From: Alkaliphilus oremlandii OhILAs
GTDB taxonomy: Bacteria; Bacillota; Clostridia; Peptostreptococcales; Natronincolaceae
Direction: 5' to 3'
Length of the DNA: 64,000 nt
Assembly: GCF_000018325.1 (NCBI RefSeq)
Contig: NC_009922.1
Coordinates: forward strand, 1,116,001 to 1,180,000
This document shows, in pieces, positions 8,712 to 16,867 of the stretch; the stretch's first letter is position 1; each line of letters starts with the position of its first letter. A program made the translations under genes and the position numbers. The notes under the pieces were generated by a model. That model ran no database searches. It saw nothing but the letters and a program-made list of their open reading frames with translations, and was not told where the DNA came from.

Positions 8712-9410
8712 ATGACCTCTAACAAAATCGAAGAATTAAAAAACAAAAGAAAAAGAGAAATCCCCAACAAAAAAAGCCAGCTTCCCTATTTCTTTATGGT
8801 AGCTTTTATAGCCTTTATAATTTGTGCTTATCTTTACAATCGAAATATAAGGCACAGTATCGTTTGGACCATCGGTCTTCTAATTGGGATTACCATGCAG
8901 CGCTCAAGATTTTGTTTCGCTGCAAGTTTTCGTGATCCGATTATGGTAGGAACCACTTCACTTTTTAGAGCTGTAATTATTGGGCTCATCATATGTACCA
9001 TTGGTTTTAGTATATTTCAGCAGATAACCATCGGTAATGAGATCAATTACGTTGTGGATGATGTACCGGGACAAATATACCCTGTCGGCTTTCATACCAT
9101 ATTCGGGGCTCTTTTGTTTGGGATTGGCATGGTGATTGCCGGTGGATGTGCTTCTGGAACGCTAATACGGATTGGAGAAGGCTATCTAATGCAAGGCATG
9201 GTTCTCATTGGATTCGTCATCGGTGCAACATTGGGTAGTAGCCATTTTGAATTTTGGGATCAGTTATTTATTTCTACATCCAAGACCGTATATATTCCGA
9301 AGTATATCGGATTTATACCAGCGCTTATACTTCAATTACTCATTTTATGTGCATTGTATATATTTGCACACTGGTATGATAAGAAAAATAATATGATGGC
9401 AGATCTATAG
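8712..9410 (+). CDS. YeeE/YedE family membrane transporter, first copy
   Basis: Integral membrane protein of 232 residues in the YeeE/YedE family, whose members import thiosulfate or, by comparative genomics, are linked to selenium use. Conserved cysteines sit in QRSRFCFAASFRDP (about residues 65-78) and AGGCASGTLIRIGEGY (about residues 145-160). The ATG at 8712 is preferred over 8700, which abuts the AGGGAGG site. A TusA-like protein and a second YedE follow directly, which is the usual arrangement. Tandem selenoprotein genes lie 2 kb downstream, which favours a selenium or mixed sulfur/selenium role. Confidence 0.85.
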   Translation: MTSNKIEELKNKRKREIPNKKSQLPYFFMVAFIAFIICAYLYNRNIRHSIVWTIGLLIGITMQRSRFCFAASFRDPIMVGTTSLFRAVIIGLIICTIGFSIFQQITIGNEINYVVDDVPGQIYPVGFHTIFGALLFGIGMVIAGGCASGTLIRIGEGYLMQGMVLIGFVIGATLGSSHFEFWDQLFISTSKTVYIPKYIGFIPALILQLLILCALYIFAHWYDKKNNMMADL

Positions 9411-9436
9411 TATTTTTTTATTTGGGAGGAGTTTTT

Positions 9437-9664
9437 ATGGCAGAATATGAATTAGACTGCATGTATGAGGCATGCCCCATTCCTTTATTAAAGGCATTAA
9501 AGAAATTGAATACCATGAAAATTGGGGATGTTTTAGTAATGAGAACGGATCATAATTGCTCTATAACCAATGTTGTAGAGTGGACTAAAAAACAAGGGCA
9601 TTATATTGATTATATTGAGATTGCACAAGGAGAATGGGAGATTTATATAGAAAAGGCAAAATAG
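9437..9664 (+). CDS. TusA/SirA-family sulfur carrier protein
   Basis: Small sulfur-relay protein of 75 residues that carries a persulfide (or possibly selenide) on a conserved Cys. The CPxP motif is present in YEACPIPLLKALKKL near residues 9-23. A strong GGGAGGA site at 9424 supports the ATG at 9437. It lies between two YedE transporter genes, with 17 bases to the next start, so it probably receives the sulfur or selenium species they import. Confidence 0.9.
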   Translation: MAEYELDCMYEACPIPLLKALKKLNTMKIGDVLVMRTDHNCSITNVVEWTKKQGHYIDYIEIAQGEWEIYIEKAK

Positions 9665-9681
9665 TAGGGAGGGTGGTTCTA

Positions 9682-10200
9682 TTGACCTTGAAGGATAAAA
9701 TTCTAAAAAAGCCTTGGCCTTACTGGGTGGGCGGAATTATTTTAGCACTTTTAAATGTACTTTTATTATTTACCACAGGATCTGCTTGGCGGATCAGTAC
9801 ATCCTTTTTATATATGGGAGCATCGATTTTAGAGAAAATAGGGATACAGGCCAGCGATTGGTACTATTTTAATGTATATGGAAACGAATTGAATGTAGGA
9901 GAGAACTATTTGAGCAATAGCACCATGATTCTGGCTGGTGCAATGGTCATCGGTGCATTGATGGCCGTACTGCTCGTTTCCGAATTCAAGTTTAAGAAGA
10001 TCAAGAATAGAAAACAATGGATCGTTGCATTAATCGGTGGCATCCTAATGGGATATGGCACTCGATTAAGCTTTGGATGCAATATCGGCGCTTATTTTAG
10101 TGCAATCCCATCTTTTTCACTTCATGGATGGGTCTTTGGAGCCTTTATGTTTGTTGGTGCATGGCTCGGAAGTAAAATATTATTTAAATATATTCTATAA
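9682..10200 (+). CDS. YeeE/YedE family membrane transporter, second copy
   Basis: Membrane protein of 172 residues, second YedE-type subunit. It has a conserved Cys in RLSFGCNIGAYFSAIPS near residues 125-141 and three or four membrane spans. A TTG start at 9682 is chosen because AGGGAGGG lies just upstream; a longer frame from 9634 would run through the tusA-like gene. Together with the first YedE and TusA it forms one three-gene unit. Confidence 0.83.
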   Translation: MTLKDKILKKPWPYWVGGIILALLNVLLLFTTGSAWRISTSFLYMGASILEKIGIQASDWYYFNVYGNELNVGENYLSNSTMILAGAMVIGALMAVLLVSEFKFKKIKNRKQWIVALIGGILMGYGTRLSFGCNIGAYFSAIPSFSLHGWVFGAFMFVGAWLGSKILFKYIL

Positions 10201-10308
10201 AAAAACTTCGATAAAAGCATCGGAAGGAAGCTTTCTTGAAGGTTATTTACCGTAAGTTCTTCTTCTCTACATTTTTAAAGTTAGAACTTTCCTATTCAAT
10301 ATCAAGAA

Positions 10309-10345
10309 AAAGTAGCGCTCCAAGTAAGGAAGGCTACTTTTTTTA
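10309..10345. terminator. Bidirectional terminator between YedE and the convergent LysR gene
   Basis: AAAGTAGC (10309-10316) pairs with GCTACTTT (10333-10340); T-run on the right and A-run on the left, so it can serve both convergent units. Confidence 0.75.
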
Positions 10346-10361
10346 TGGACTATAAATCATT

Positions 10362-11252
10362 TTAACAGAAACCTCGTTTAGAAGACTTGATAAAGCGAAT
10401 AAATTCTTTTTCCTGCAAGCTTAATACGTGGTCCGTTCGATAAGCGATAAAAAATTCACTGAATATTTCTAAGGATTCTACCTTGATCTCTTTTAAATTG
10501 CCATCCCGCAATTCTCGCTTTATGGACAGTTCGGGGATGAACGAGATTCCTTTCCCAGATAAAACAGAGGTTTTAATGGCCTCCATAGAGTTTAATTTAT
10601 AGATGATATTTAAATCGTCAATTTTAATATTGTGATGAAGTAAGGCGTTTTTAACGGTTTGGTGCGTGCCAGATTCCTGTTCTCTAAAAATTAATGGCAG
10701 CTTTTTGAACTCTTCGATACTGATCAGATTTTTCATAAGGGGTAGTGAGGTAACGAGAACTAAACGATCCGATGTGATTTTTTCAGTTTTAATATGACTC
10801 ATTTCTCGATTTCCGTGTAGAATTCCAATGTTAATTGTGCGATCCATTAAGCTTTTAATAATATCATCCGTATTATGAATTTCAAAGTTGATGCTAACGT
10901 CCTTAAATTCTTGCTTGTAGATATAGATGCTACATGGAAGTGCGTATTCACCTACAGCCTTACAAGATCCTAGTAAAAGTTCTTTTTTATTGGACTTCAA
11001 GTTTTTCAAATCACGTTCTATATTATCCTGCATGGAGAGAATTGTGTTGGCGTAGTCAAATACAACTTCTCCTGCCTCGGTCAATTTTACCCCCTTATTG
11101 CTTCTGGTCAACAAAATTACTTCTAAATCTTTTTCTAAGGATTGTATTTGCATACTTAAACCGGGTTGCGTTAAATGGAGTTCTTTCGCAGCTTTTGAAA
11201 TACTGTTCAGCTTAACTGTGACATAGAATGCTTTTAAATATTGTAGGTTCAT
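10362..11252 (-). CDS. LysR-family transcriptional regulator
   Basis: Regulator of 296 residues on the minus strand. The N-terminal helix-turn-helix reads LKAFYVTVKLNSISKAAKEL and LTQPGLSMQIQSLEKDLEV; the C-terminal part is a LysR substrate domain with FREQESGTHQTVKNAL near residue 190. It converges on the YedE-TusA unit and diverges from the selenoprotein genes across a 322-base gap, so it could regulate either. Effector unknown. Confidence 0.9.
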   Translation of the reverse strand: MNLQYLKAFYVTVKLNSISKAAKELHLTQPGLSMQIQSLEKDLEVILLTRSNKGVKLTEAGEVVFDYANTILSMQDNIERDLKNLKSNKKELLLGSCKAVGEYALPCSIYIYKQEFKDVSINFEIHNTDDIIKSLMDRTINIGILHGNREMSHIKTEKITSDRLVLVTSLPLMKNLISIEEFKKLPLIFREQESGTHQTVKNALLHHNIKIDDLNIIYKLNSMEAIKTSVLSGKGISFIPELSIKRELRDGNLKEIKVESLEIFSEFFIAYRTDHVLSLQEKEFIRFIKSSKRGFC

Positions 11253-11574
11253 AATATGAGATATTCTCCTTTATAAAAAATTAATTTGTTATTTGTTATA
11301 TAATTTCGAAAGAAAGCAATAGAACATCAATTTTTTCAATATGAAACAAATGAATTATTACATATCTCTATTATATCATTAAGTAGAAAAATTAACAGGC
11401 ATTTATACGGATATTCTATTGAAAAAGTTAATTTAGTAACAATTTAATATTATACTGTATAAATAACTGTTATTACACAAGAAACAATTTGAATGTTATT
11501 ATATTAACGTAGACAAAATTAATTTTATTCTTATATTTACTATAAAGGATAAGTTTTTAAAGGAGGTTTTAACT
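11253..11574. promoter_or_regulatory. Divergent intergenic region, LysR / selenoprotein
   Basis: A 322-base AT-rich gap with no coding potential. The 15-base segment TGTTATTATATTAAC at 11494-11508 recurs exactly at 12440-12454, 72 bases before the second selenoprotein start (66 bases before the start here), so it is probably a shared core promoter element. The region should also hold the LysR promoter. AAAGGAGG at 11558-11565 is the ribosome site of the selenoprotein. Confidence 0.55.
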
Positions 11575-12246
11575 ATGGCAATGGAAGAGAAAAAACAGAT
11601 GACAAGAAAAGATTTCCTGAAAAAAGCAGGGATGTCAGTAGCTGGGGTTGCTATGGCAGGAGGGGTAGGCGGAATACTTACAGCCTGTACAAATTCGGGA
11701 ACAGCTTCAGTAAATTCAACTGGAACACCTGATAAACCACAATGGCCATTTAAATATGTAAAAATAGACCCAGCAAAAGCAGAAGCAAGAGCTTATACTG
11801 GTTACAAAGAAAAAGGTGGCTGAGGTGCTGGCGTAGCCGAAGGGTTCTTCGGTACATTAGCAGATGAAGCAGGATATCCATTCAATCAAATTCCAGCAGA
11901 AGCTTTTACAGCTGCAGCTGGTGGATACGGTCAAGCAACATTATGTGGTTCTTTAGGAGTTGCGGCGGCATGTATCGGTATGGTTACAGATGTTGATACA
12001 CAAAAGAAAATAGTAGGAGAATTATTTAAATGGTATAAGACAGCTGAATTCCCTCAGTATCAACCAGAAGGCTTGGGACTAAAGCATACTGTTGCAGAGT
12101 CAATACTATGTGAAGATTCTGTAGGTACTTTTATGAAGGAACAAGGAGTAGCATACGGAGATCCTGAAAGAAAAGCTCGTTGCGCAGGAACAGCAGCGGA
12201 TGTTACACGTAAGATGGTAGAGCTTTTAAACGAAACTTTAGCATAA
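11575..12246 (+). CDS. Tat-exported lipoprotein-like selenoprotein, C_GCAxxG_C_C redox family (copy 1)
   Basis: Read as one 223-residue protein with TGA (11821-11823) decoded as selenocysteine 83. The frame continues exactly for 140 codons past the TGA, and the same TGA occurs in the paralogue downstream. N-terminus: TRKDFLKKAG (twin-arginine-like, RK variant), a hydrophobic stretch and ILTAC, a lipobox with Cys38. Redox part: GGU at 81-83, then Cys124 (LCGSLG), Cys133, Cys179 and Cys203, matching the Cys spacing of the redox-active C_GCAxxG_C_C family, where the first position is normally Cys. A SECIS-like hairpin directly follows the TGA. Likely a membrane-anchored redox protein outside the cytoplasm; partner unknown. 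Confidence 0.88.
11824..11861 (+). promoter_or_regulatory. SECIS-like hairpin, selenoprotein copy 1
   Basis: CCGAA (11837-11841) pairs with TTCGG (11848-11852) around the 6-base loop GGGTTC, extended by GT(A)G with TAC below. The loop begins 18 bases after the TGA and starts with G, as in bacterial SECIS elements. The segment is identical in the paralogue except for one base near the TGA. Confidence 0.82.
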
Positions 12247-12271
12247 TCAATATTGATAAGCTTTAATAAAT

Positions 12272-12325
12272 AAAAAAACATGTATATAAGGAAGTATTAT
12301 ACTTCTTTGATACATGTTTTTTTTA
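12272..12325 (+). terminator. Terminator after selenoprotein copy 1
   Basis: A long stem, A-rich tract plus CATGTAT pairing with ATACATG and a T-run (right arm about 12310-12322), in the gap between the two selenoprotein genes. Confidence 0.85.
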
Positions 12326-12526
12326 TGAATAGCTTATCTTGTGCAAGATAAAACAGCCTTGCAAAAAGTCGTTAAAATTTTATCATAAAAAATGATTATG
12401 TACTATAAGAATCACTTATTATAAGAGAAAAGAAAAGTGTGTTATTATATTAACAAATAGATTTTTAAATAAAGCGCAGTCAATACAGCTACAAGTTTAA
12501 AAAAATTATAAAAAAGGGTGAGGCTA

Positions 12527-13192
12527 ATGGATGTAAAGAAAAGCATAACGAGAAAAGATTTTCTTAAGCGTGCAGGAATGTCAGCAGCAGGTATTGCTAT
12601 GGCAGGTGGTGTGGGTGGAATACTTACAGCCTGTACAAATGCAGGAACAGCTTCAGTAAATTCAACAGGAACACCGGATAAGCCACAATGGCCATTTAAG
12701 TATGTAAAGCTAGATCCAGCAAAAGTTGAAGAAAGAGCTTTTAAAGGATATAAAGAAAAAGGTGGCTGAGGTGTTGGCGTAGCCGAAGGGTTCTTCGGTA
12801 CATTAGCAGATGAAGTAGGATATCCTTTTAATCAGATTCCAACAGAAGGGTTTACTGCAGCAGCAGGTGGATACGGTATGGCTACACTATGTGGATCACT
12901 GGGAGTTGCGGCAGCATGTATCGGTATGGTTACAGATGTAGATACACAAAAGAAAATAGTTGCAGACCTATACAAATGGTACAAAACATTTGAATTCCCT
13001 CAATATCAGCCAGAGGGCTTAGGATTAAAGCATACTGTTGCAGAGTCTGTATTATGTGAGGATTCTGTTGGAAAGTTTATGAAAGAGCAAGGTGTTGCTT
13101 ATGGAGATCCGGAAAGAAAATCTCGTTGCGCAGGAGTAACAGCGGACGTTACACGTAAAATGGTAGAACTTTTAAATGAAGCTTTAGCATAA
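12527..13192 (+). CDS. Tat-exported lipoprotein-like selenoprotein, C_GCAxxG_C_C redox family (copy 2)
   Basis: Tandem paralogue of the preceding gene, 221 residues with TGA (12767-12769) read as selenocysteine 81. The signal region (ITRKDFLKRAGMSAAGIAM, lipobox ILTAC) and the Cys positions 122, 131, 177 and 201 match copy 1. Start at ATG 12527 after AGGGTGAGG; a GTG at 12518 lies within that site. Its own promoter element and terminators suggest it can be transcribed separately from copy 1. Conservation of TGA in both copies, with near-identical flanking DNA, argues against a sequencing error. Confidence 0.88.
12770..12807 (+). promoter_or_regulatory. SECIS-like hairpin, selenoprotein copy 2
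   Basis: CCGAA (12783-12787), loop GGGTTC, TTCGG (12794-12798), in the same position relative to the TGA as in copy 1. Confidence 0.82.
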
Positions 13193-13204
13193 CCTATAAA
13201 AATG

Positions 13205-13237
13205 AAGATAGAGAAATTTCTCTATCTTTTATTTTTG
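13205..13237 (+). terminator. Terminator after selenoprotein copy 2
   Basis: A 24-base perfect palindrome (13205-13228, half AAGATAGAGAAA) followed by TTATTTTT. Confidence 0.85.
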
Positions 13238-13301
13238 TATAAGCAATAGGAAGGTCTTACTTTAATAGCGATAAGAGGAATTTTACTGTAAGTAAATTTA
13301 A

Positions 13302-13340
13302 AAAAAGCTTTCTTTGAATGCTTCTATAGAAGCTTTTTAT
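13302..13340 (+). terminator. Second hairpin, possible terminator
   Basis: AAAAAGCTT (13302-13310) pairs with AAGCTTTTT (13330-13338). It lies in the 313-base gap between selenoprotein copy 2 and the small zinc-ribbon gene; the rest of the gap is AT-rich with no open frame worth calling. Confidence 0.5.
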
Positions 13341-13505
13341 AAGGAATCGAAAATTCCTACTTTAAAAATATAAAATAAAATTTGTCGATGAATAATTTTA
13401 AAAAATAGAAGGAATTTCAAGAATTTTCTCTAATATAGTATAGAGCAATGGAGAATGTCAGAAGTCAGGTTTGTTGTATTACTACTTTTAAATGGAGGGA
13501 CAGAA

Positions 13506-13751
13506 ATGGAAAATTTAGCCTACTGCAAAGATTGCAGAAGAATCTCTTATTTTAATGAAATGTGTACGTACTGCCAATCAAATGACATTAAAGCTGTTGA
13601 CAAAAAAGCACCAGTAAATATTATTGGAACGAAAGTTAAAGGTAGAGTGCTCAATGCCAAAGATGGTATGGTAGATATCCTATGTGCTAGCGAAGGAAAC
13701 ACAAAGTCTATCAGACAGATTGAAGCAGAAAGACTTCGAAAAATTTTATAA
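13506..13751 (+). CDS. Small zinc-ribbon protein of unknown function
   Basis: Protein of 81 residues from ATG 13506, with GGAGGG 6 bases before. The N-terminal half has two Cys pairs, YCKDC and MCTYC, which would bind one zinc ion; the rest (GTKVKGRVLNAKDGMVDILC) is not a domain I recognise. An upstream in-frame extension to 13455 lacks a ribosome site. It stands alone between terminators. Function not inferred. Confidence 0.72.
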   Translation: MENLAYCKDCRRISYFNEMCTYCQSNDIKAVDKKAPVNIIGTKVKGRVLNAKDGMVDILCASEGNTKSIRQIEAERLRKIL

Positions 13752-13773
13752 TATCTTTTCAAGTAAAAGAAGA

Positions 13774-13805
13774 GACTTTAGGTGAATTCCTAGAGTCTTT
13801 TTCTA
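13774..13805 (+). terminator. Terminator after the zinc-ribbon gene
   Basis: AGACTTTAGG (13774-13783) pairs with CCTAGAGTCT (13790-13799, one mismatch), then TTTTTC. Confidence 0.75.
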
Positions 13806-13845
13806 TTTTAAAATTCTTACAGTGATGGATACAAAATATATGGTT

Positions 13846-13871
13846 GTTCAGCGTTAAAACTCCTGCTGAAC
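13846..13871. repeat. 7-bp inverted repeat upstream of topB
   Basis: GTTCAGC (13846-13852) and GCTGAAC (13865-13871). No T-run. A perfect 14-base palindrome, TGATACATGTATCA, follows at 13931-13944. Either could be a regulatory site for topB; function unknown. Confidence 0.35.
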
Positions 13872-13969
13872 TACGCCTCAGTTTATGTTAAAATAATAGG
13901 ATATAGATATTTTTAAAATAAAAAAGGTTATGATACATGTATCATCATAGAATTGAGAGGATTGTAAAT

Positions 13970-16156
13970 ATGAATAAAAAGTTAGTGTTAGCAGAGAAGC
14001 CTTCCGTGGGAAGGGATTTGGCTAGAGTTTTAAATTGCAATAAAAAAGGCAACGGATATTTGGAGGGACAGGAATACATCGTAACTTGGGCCTTGGGCCA
14101 TCTTGTAACCTTAGCAGATCCAGAGAACTATAGCGATCGATATAAGTCTTGGAAAATAGAAGACTTGCCTATTTTACCATCGGATTTAAAGCTTGTGGTT
14201 ATAAAAAAGACGGGGAAGCAGTTTCAGACCATCAAGGAACAGATGCATAGAAAAGATGTGAATGAAATTATCATTGCTACAGATGCAGGTCGTGAAGGGG
14301 AGCTTGTTGCCAGATGGATCATTGAAAAAGCTAAGGTTCAAAAACCCATTCAACGTCTTTGGATCTCTTCTGTCACAGATAATGCCATTAAAGATGGCTT
14401 TAAGAAATTAAAAAACGGTAAGGATTACGAAAAACTGTACCAATCTGCTGTGGCAAGAGCAGAGGTGGATTGGATTGTTGGCATCAATGCCACCCGTGCC
14501 CTAACCTGCAAATATAATGCACAGCTTTCCTGTGGAAGAGTACAGACACCGACGCTTGCCATCATTGCACAGAGAGAGGCAGAAATACAAAATTTTAAGT
14601 CAAGAACTTTTTATGGAATGGAGGCCATGAGTCCCCATTTAAAATTGACCTGGCAGGATCGTAAAACAAAGGATATTAGAAGCTTCGAGAAGGAAAAAAT
14701 CACCAGTATATTAAATGCGATAAAAAACAAAGACGGATATGTTATGGATGTAGAGAAAAAATATAAAAAAAGTTATGCACCGAAGTTGTATGATTTAACA
14801 GAATTGCAGAGAGATGCCAATAGAATATTCGGATACTCTGCAAAAGAGACTCTTGGGATTATGCAACAGCTGTATGAGAACTATAAAATCTTAACCTATC
14901 CAAGAACAGACTCCAGATATATTACTTCGGACATTGTACCAACGTTAAAAGACCGAATCAAGGCATGTGGTGTCGGTCCATATAAATTAGCGGCAAATAA
15001 GGTGCTACAAGGTTCAATCAAAGGGAATTCTTCGTTTGTTGATGATGGAAAGGTTTCAGACCATCATGCGATTATTCCAACGGAGCAATTTGTTCAGTTA
15101 AGCAGTTTAAGTGATAAAGAGAGAAAAGTATACGATCTCGTTGTAAAACGATTTTTAGCAGTATTGTATCCTCCCTTTGAATACGAAGAAACCTTTATTA
15201 GGGCTAAAATCGGAGAAGAAGTGTTTATAGCAAAGGGTAAAAATGTGATTCACCAAGGTTGGAAAGAAGTCTATGGCAATATGGATGAGGACGAAAGTGG
15301 CAATGAGGACATTTCAGAGCAATTACTGCCTCGTGTAAATAAGGGGGATGTTTTAAAGATCAGCTCCATTACACAAACCACAGGGCAGACCAAACCACCA
15401 GCGCCATTTAATGAAGGAACTTTACTTTCTGCCATGGAAAACCCAGTAAAATATATGAAGGATGCCCATAAGGATTTAATCAAGACCATAGGTGAAACAG
15501 GAGGATTAGGAACTGTAGCCACTAGAGCGGATATTATTGAGAAACTATTCAGCACATTTTTAATCGAAAAAAGAGGAAACGATATATGGATCACCTCAAA
15601 AGGAAAGCAGCTCTTAGAATTAGTACCGGAAGATTTGAAGTCACCGGCATTAACTGCAGATTGGGAGCAAAAACTAGGGGCCATTTCAAAGGGTGATCTC
15701 CATCGGGATCATTTTGTGAAAGAAATGAAAGCCTATACCAAAACAGTGGTGGATGAGATCAAAAATAGTGATGAAACATTTAAACATGATAATCTGACGA
15801 GAAATAAATGTCCTGAGTGCGGAAAGTATATGCTTGAGGTAAAGGGTAAAAGAGGAAAAATGTTGGTTTGCCAAAGTAGAGAATGTGGATATAGAAAAGG
15901 TGTTACGCAAAATACCAATGCAAGATGTCCGAATTGTCATAAGAAGTTAGAACTTCGGGGTGAAGGAGAAGGTCAAATTTTTGTATGTTCCTGTGGCCAT
16001 AGGGAAAAATTAGCTACTTTCAAGGAACGAAAAAAACAAGAGGGCAGTAAGGTATCTAAAAAAGAAGTGGTAAAATACATGAATCAACAGAAAAAAGAAA
16101 ATGATGGGTTTGCTAATACAGCCCTTGCAGATGCTCTTTCTAAACTTAAATTTTAA
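13970..16156 (+). CDS. topB: DNA topoisomerase III
   Basis: Type IA topoisomerase of 728 residues that relaxes or decatenates DNA through a 5'-phosphotyrosine. The Toprim domain starts LVLAEKPSVGRDLARVL and has ATDAGREGELVARW near residue 105; the active-site Tyr310 is in TYPRTDSRYIT. The C-terminus carries two zinc-ribbon segments (CPEC...CQSRECGY and CPNC...CSCGH). Length matches the Bacillus TopB type. ATG 13970 is chosen over an upstream in-frame ATG at 13937 because GAGAGG sits 9 bases before it. The C-terminal basic tail is lineage-variable. Confidence 0.94.
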   Translation: MNKKLVLAEKPSVGRDLARVLNCNKKGNGYLEGQEYIVTWALGHLVTLADPENYSDRYKSWKIEDLPILPSDLKLVVIKKTGKQFQTIKEQMHRKDVNEIIIATDAGREGELVARWIIEKAKVQKPIQRLWISSVTDNAIKDGFKKLKNGKDYEKLYQSAVARAEVDWIVGINATRALTCKYNAQLSCGRVQTPTLAIIAQREAEIQNFKSRTFYGMEAMSPHLKLTWQDRKTKDIRSFEKEKITSILNAIKNKDGYVMDVEKKYKKSYAPKLYDLTELQRDANRIFGYSAKETLGIMQQLYENYKILTYPRTDSRYITSDIVPTLKDRIKACGVGPYKLAANKVLQGSIKGNSSFVDDGKVSDHHAIIPTEQFVQLSSLSDKERKVYDLVVKRFLAVLYPPFEYEETFIRAKIGEEVFIAKGKNVIHQGWKEVYGNMDEDESGNEDISEQLLPRVNKGDVLKISSITQTTGQTKPPAPFNEGTLLSAMENPVKYMKDAHKDLIKTIGETGGLGTVATRADIIEKLFSTFLIEKRGNDIWITSKGKQLLELVPEDLKSPALTADWEQKLGAISKGDLHRDHFVKEMKAYTKTVVDEIKNSDETFKHDNLTRNKCPECGKYMLEVKGKRGKMLVCQSRECGYRKGVTQNTNARCPNCHKKLELRGEGEGQIFVCSCGHREKLATFKERKKQEGSKVSKKEVVKYMNQQKKENDGFANTALADALSKLKF

Positions 16157-16266
16157 TAGAAGTTAAAGTATTTTGTGGCTTTAATAGAAATAAATAAGAG
16201 ATGATGTTTCAATAGTACATTCATAGTAGAGTACATTTGGATGTTTGTAAGTAAGGAGGGATGTAG

Positions 16267-16722
16267 ATGTTTAATTTAGATAGATGAGTGGGATATATAG
16301 CGGATAATTCTAGTAAGATTATCTGTGATGCCTTCAGTGAGAGGGTAATGAAATTAGGTGTAACAAGAGTTCAATGGATTGCCTTATATTATTTAGGTAG
16401 AGAGGAATCAATCAGTCAGAAAGAACTGGCTGAAAGAATGAATGTTAAAGAATCCTCAATCGCTCGTCTTTTAGACCGTATGGAAAGAGATGGGCTCGTA
16501 GAAAGAATTAAAAATGAAAGTGATAAAAGAATTACAAACTTAAGACTTACAGACCGAGGAAAAGAATACAGAATTAAACTACTACCAGAAGGTGAAAAAT
16601 TCGAACAATTATTATATAAAGGGATATCCGATGAAGAAATGCAAGTTTTTACAACTGTTTTATCTAAAATGATCAATAATATAAAAGAAATTGATGAAGA
16701 AGAATGCATACATGAATTATAA
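16267..16722 (+). CDS. MarR-family regulator with in-frame TGA: probable selenoprotein
   Basis: The start with a proper ribosome site (GGAGGG, 5-6 bases before) is ATG 16267, and codon 7 is TGA (16285-16287): MFNLDR-U-VGYIADNSSK. Read through, the protein has 151 residues with a typical MarR winged helix (QKELAERMNVKESSIARLLD, then DKRITNLRLTDRGKE). A GTG directly after the TGA could start a shorter protein but has no ribosome site. A 9-bp hairpin begins 12 bases after the TGA, like a SECIS element. MarR proteins such as OhrR sense peroxides through a Cys near the N-terminus; Sec7 may play that part. The next gene's promoter carries a large palindrome, its likely operator. Confidence 0.75.
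16300..16326 (+). promoter_or_regulatory. SECIS-like hairpin in the MarR gene
   Basis: GCGGATAAT (16300-16308) pairs with ATTATCTGT (16318-16326), nine pairs including G-U, around the loop TCTAGTAAG. The loop starts 21 bases after the TGA, within the range for bacterial SECIS elements. The loop is 9 bases and does not start with G, so it is less canonical than the two upstream copies. Confidence 0.6.
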
Positions 16723-16797
16723 AATGTGTGCATTTTTTTTAGTTTATGGGAAAACATATGCTAAACAAAAAAATGTGAATAATTTATCAAAAAAACG

Positions 16798-16847
16798 TTG
16801 ACAAAAACAAAATACTTGCTATACTAATAATTAGCATAGCAAGTATT
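16798..16847 (+). promoter_or_regulatory. Sigma-A promoter with overlapping 37-bp palindromic operator
   Basis: TTGACA (16798-16803), 16-base spacer, TATACT (16820-16825). A near-perfect 37-base palindrome (16811-16847, arms AATACTTGCTAT and ATAGCAAGTATT, inner CTAAT/ATTAG also symmetric) covers the -10 box. This is a classic repressor geometry, most likely for the MarR protein encoded just upstream. Confidence 0.8.
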
Positions 16848-16867
16848 TTAATAAGGAGGAGTATACA

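Noticed and set aside
11980..12246. Separate gene made of the part after the TGA in the first selenoprotein
   Set aside because: No ribosome site, frame continues unbroken from the upstream part, and the same TGA recurs in the paralogue with a hairpin.
16288..16722. MarR gene starting at the GTG directly after the TGA
   Set aside because: No ribosome site before this GTG, while ATG 16267 has one with good spacing. The shorter form loses part of the first helix. Kept only as the alternative to selenocysteine.
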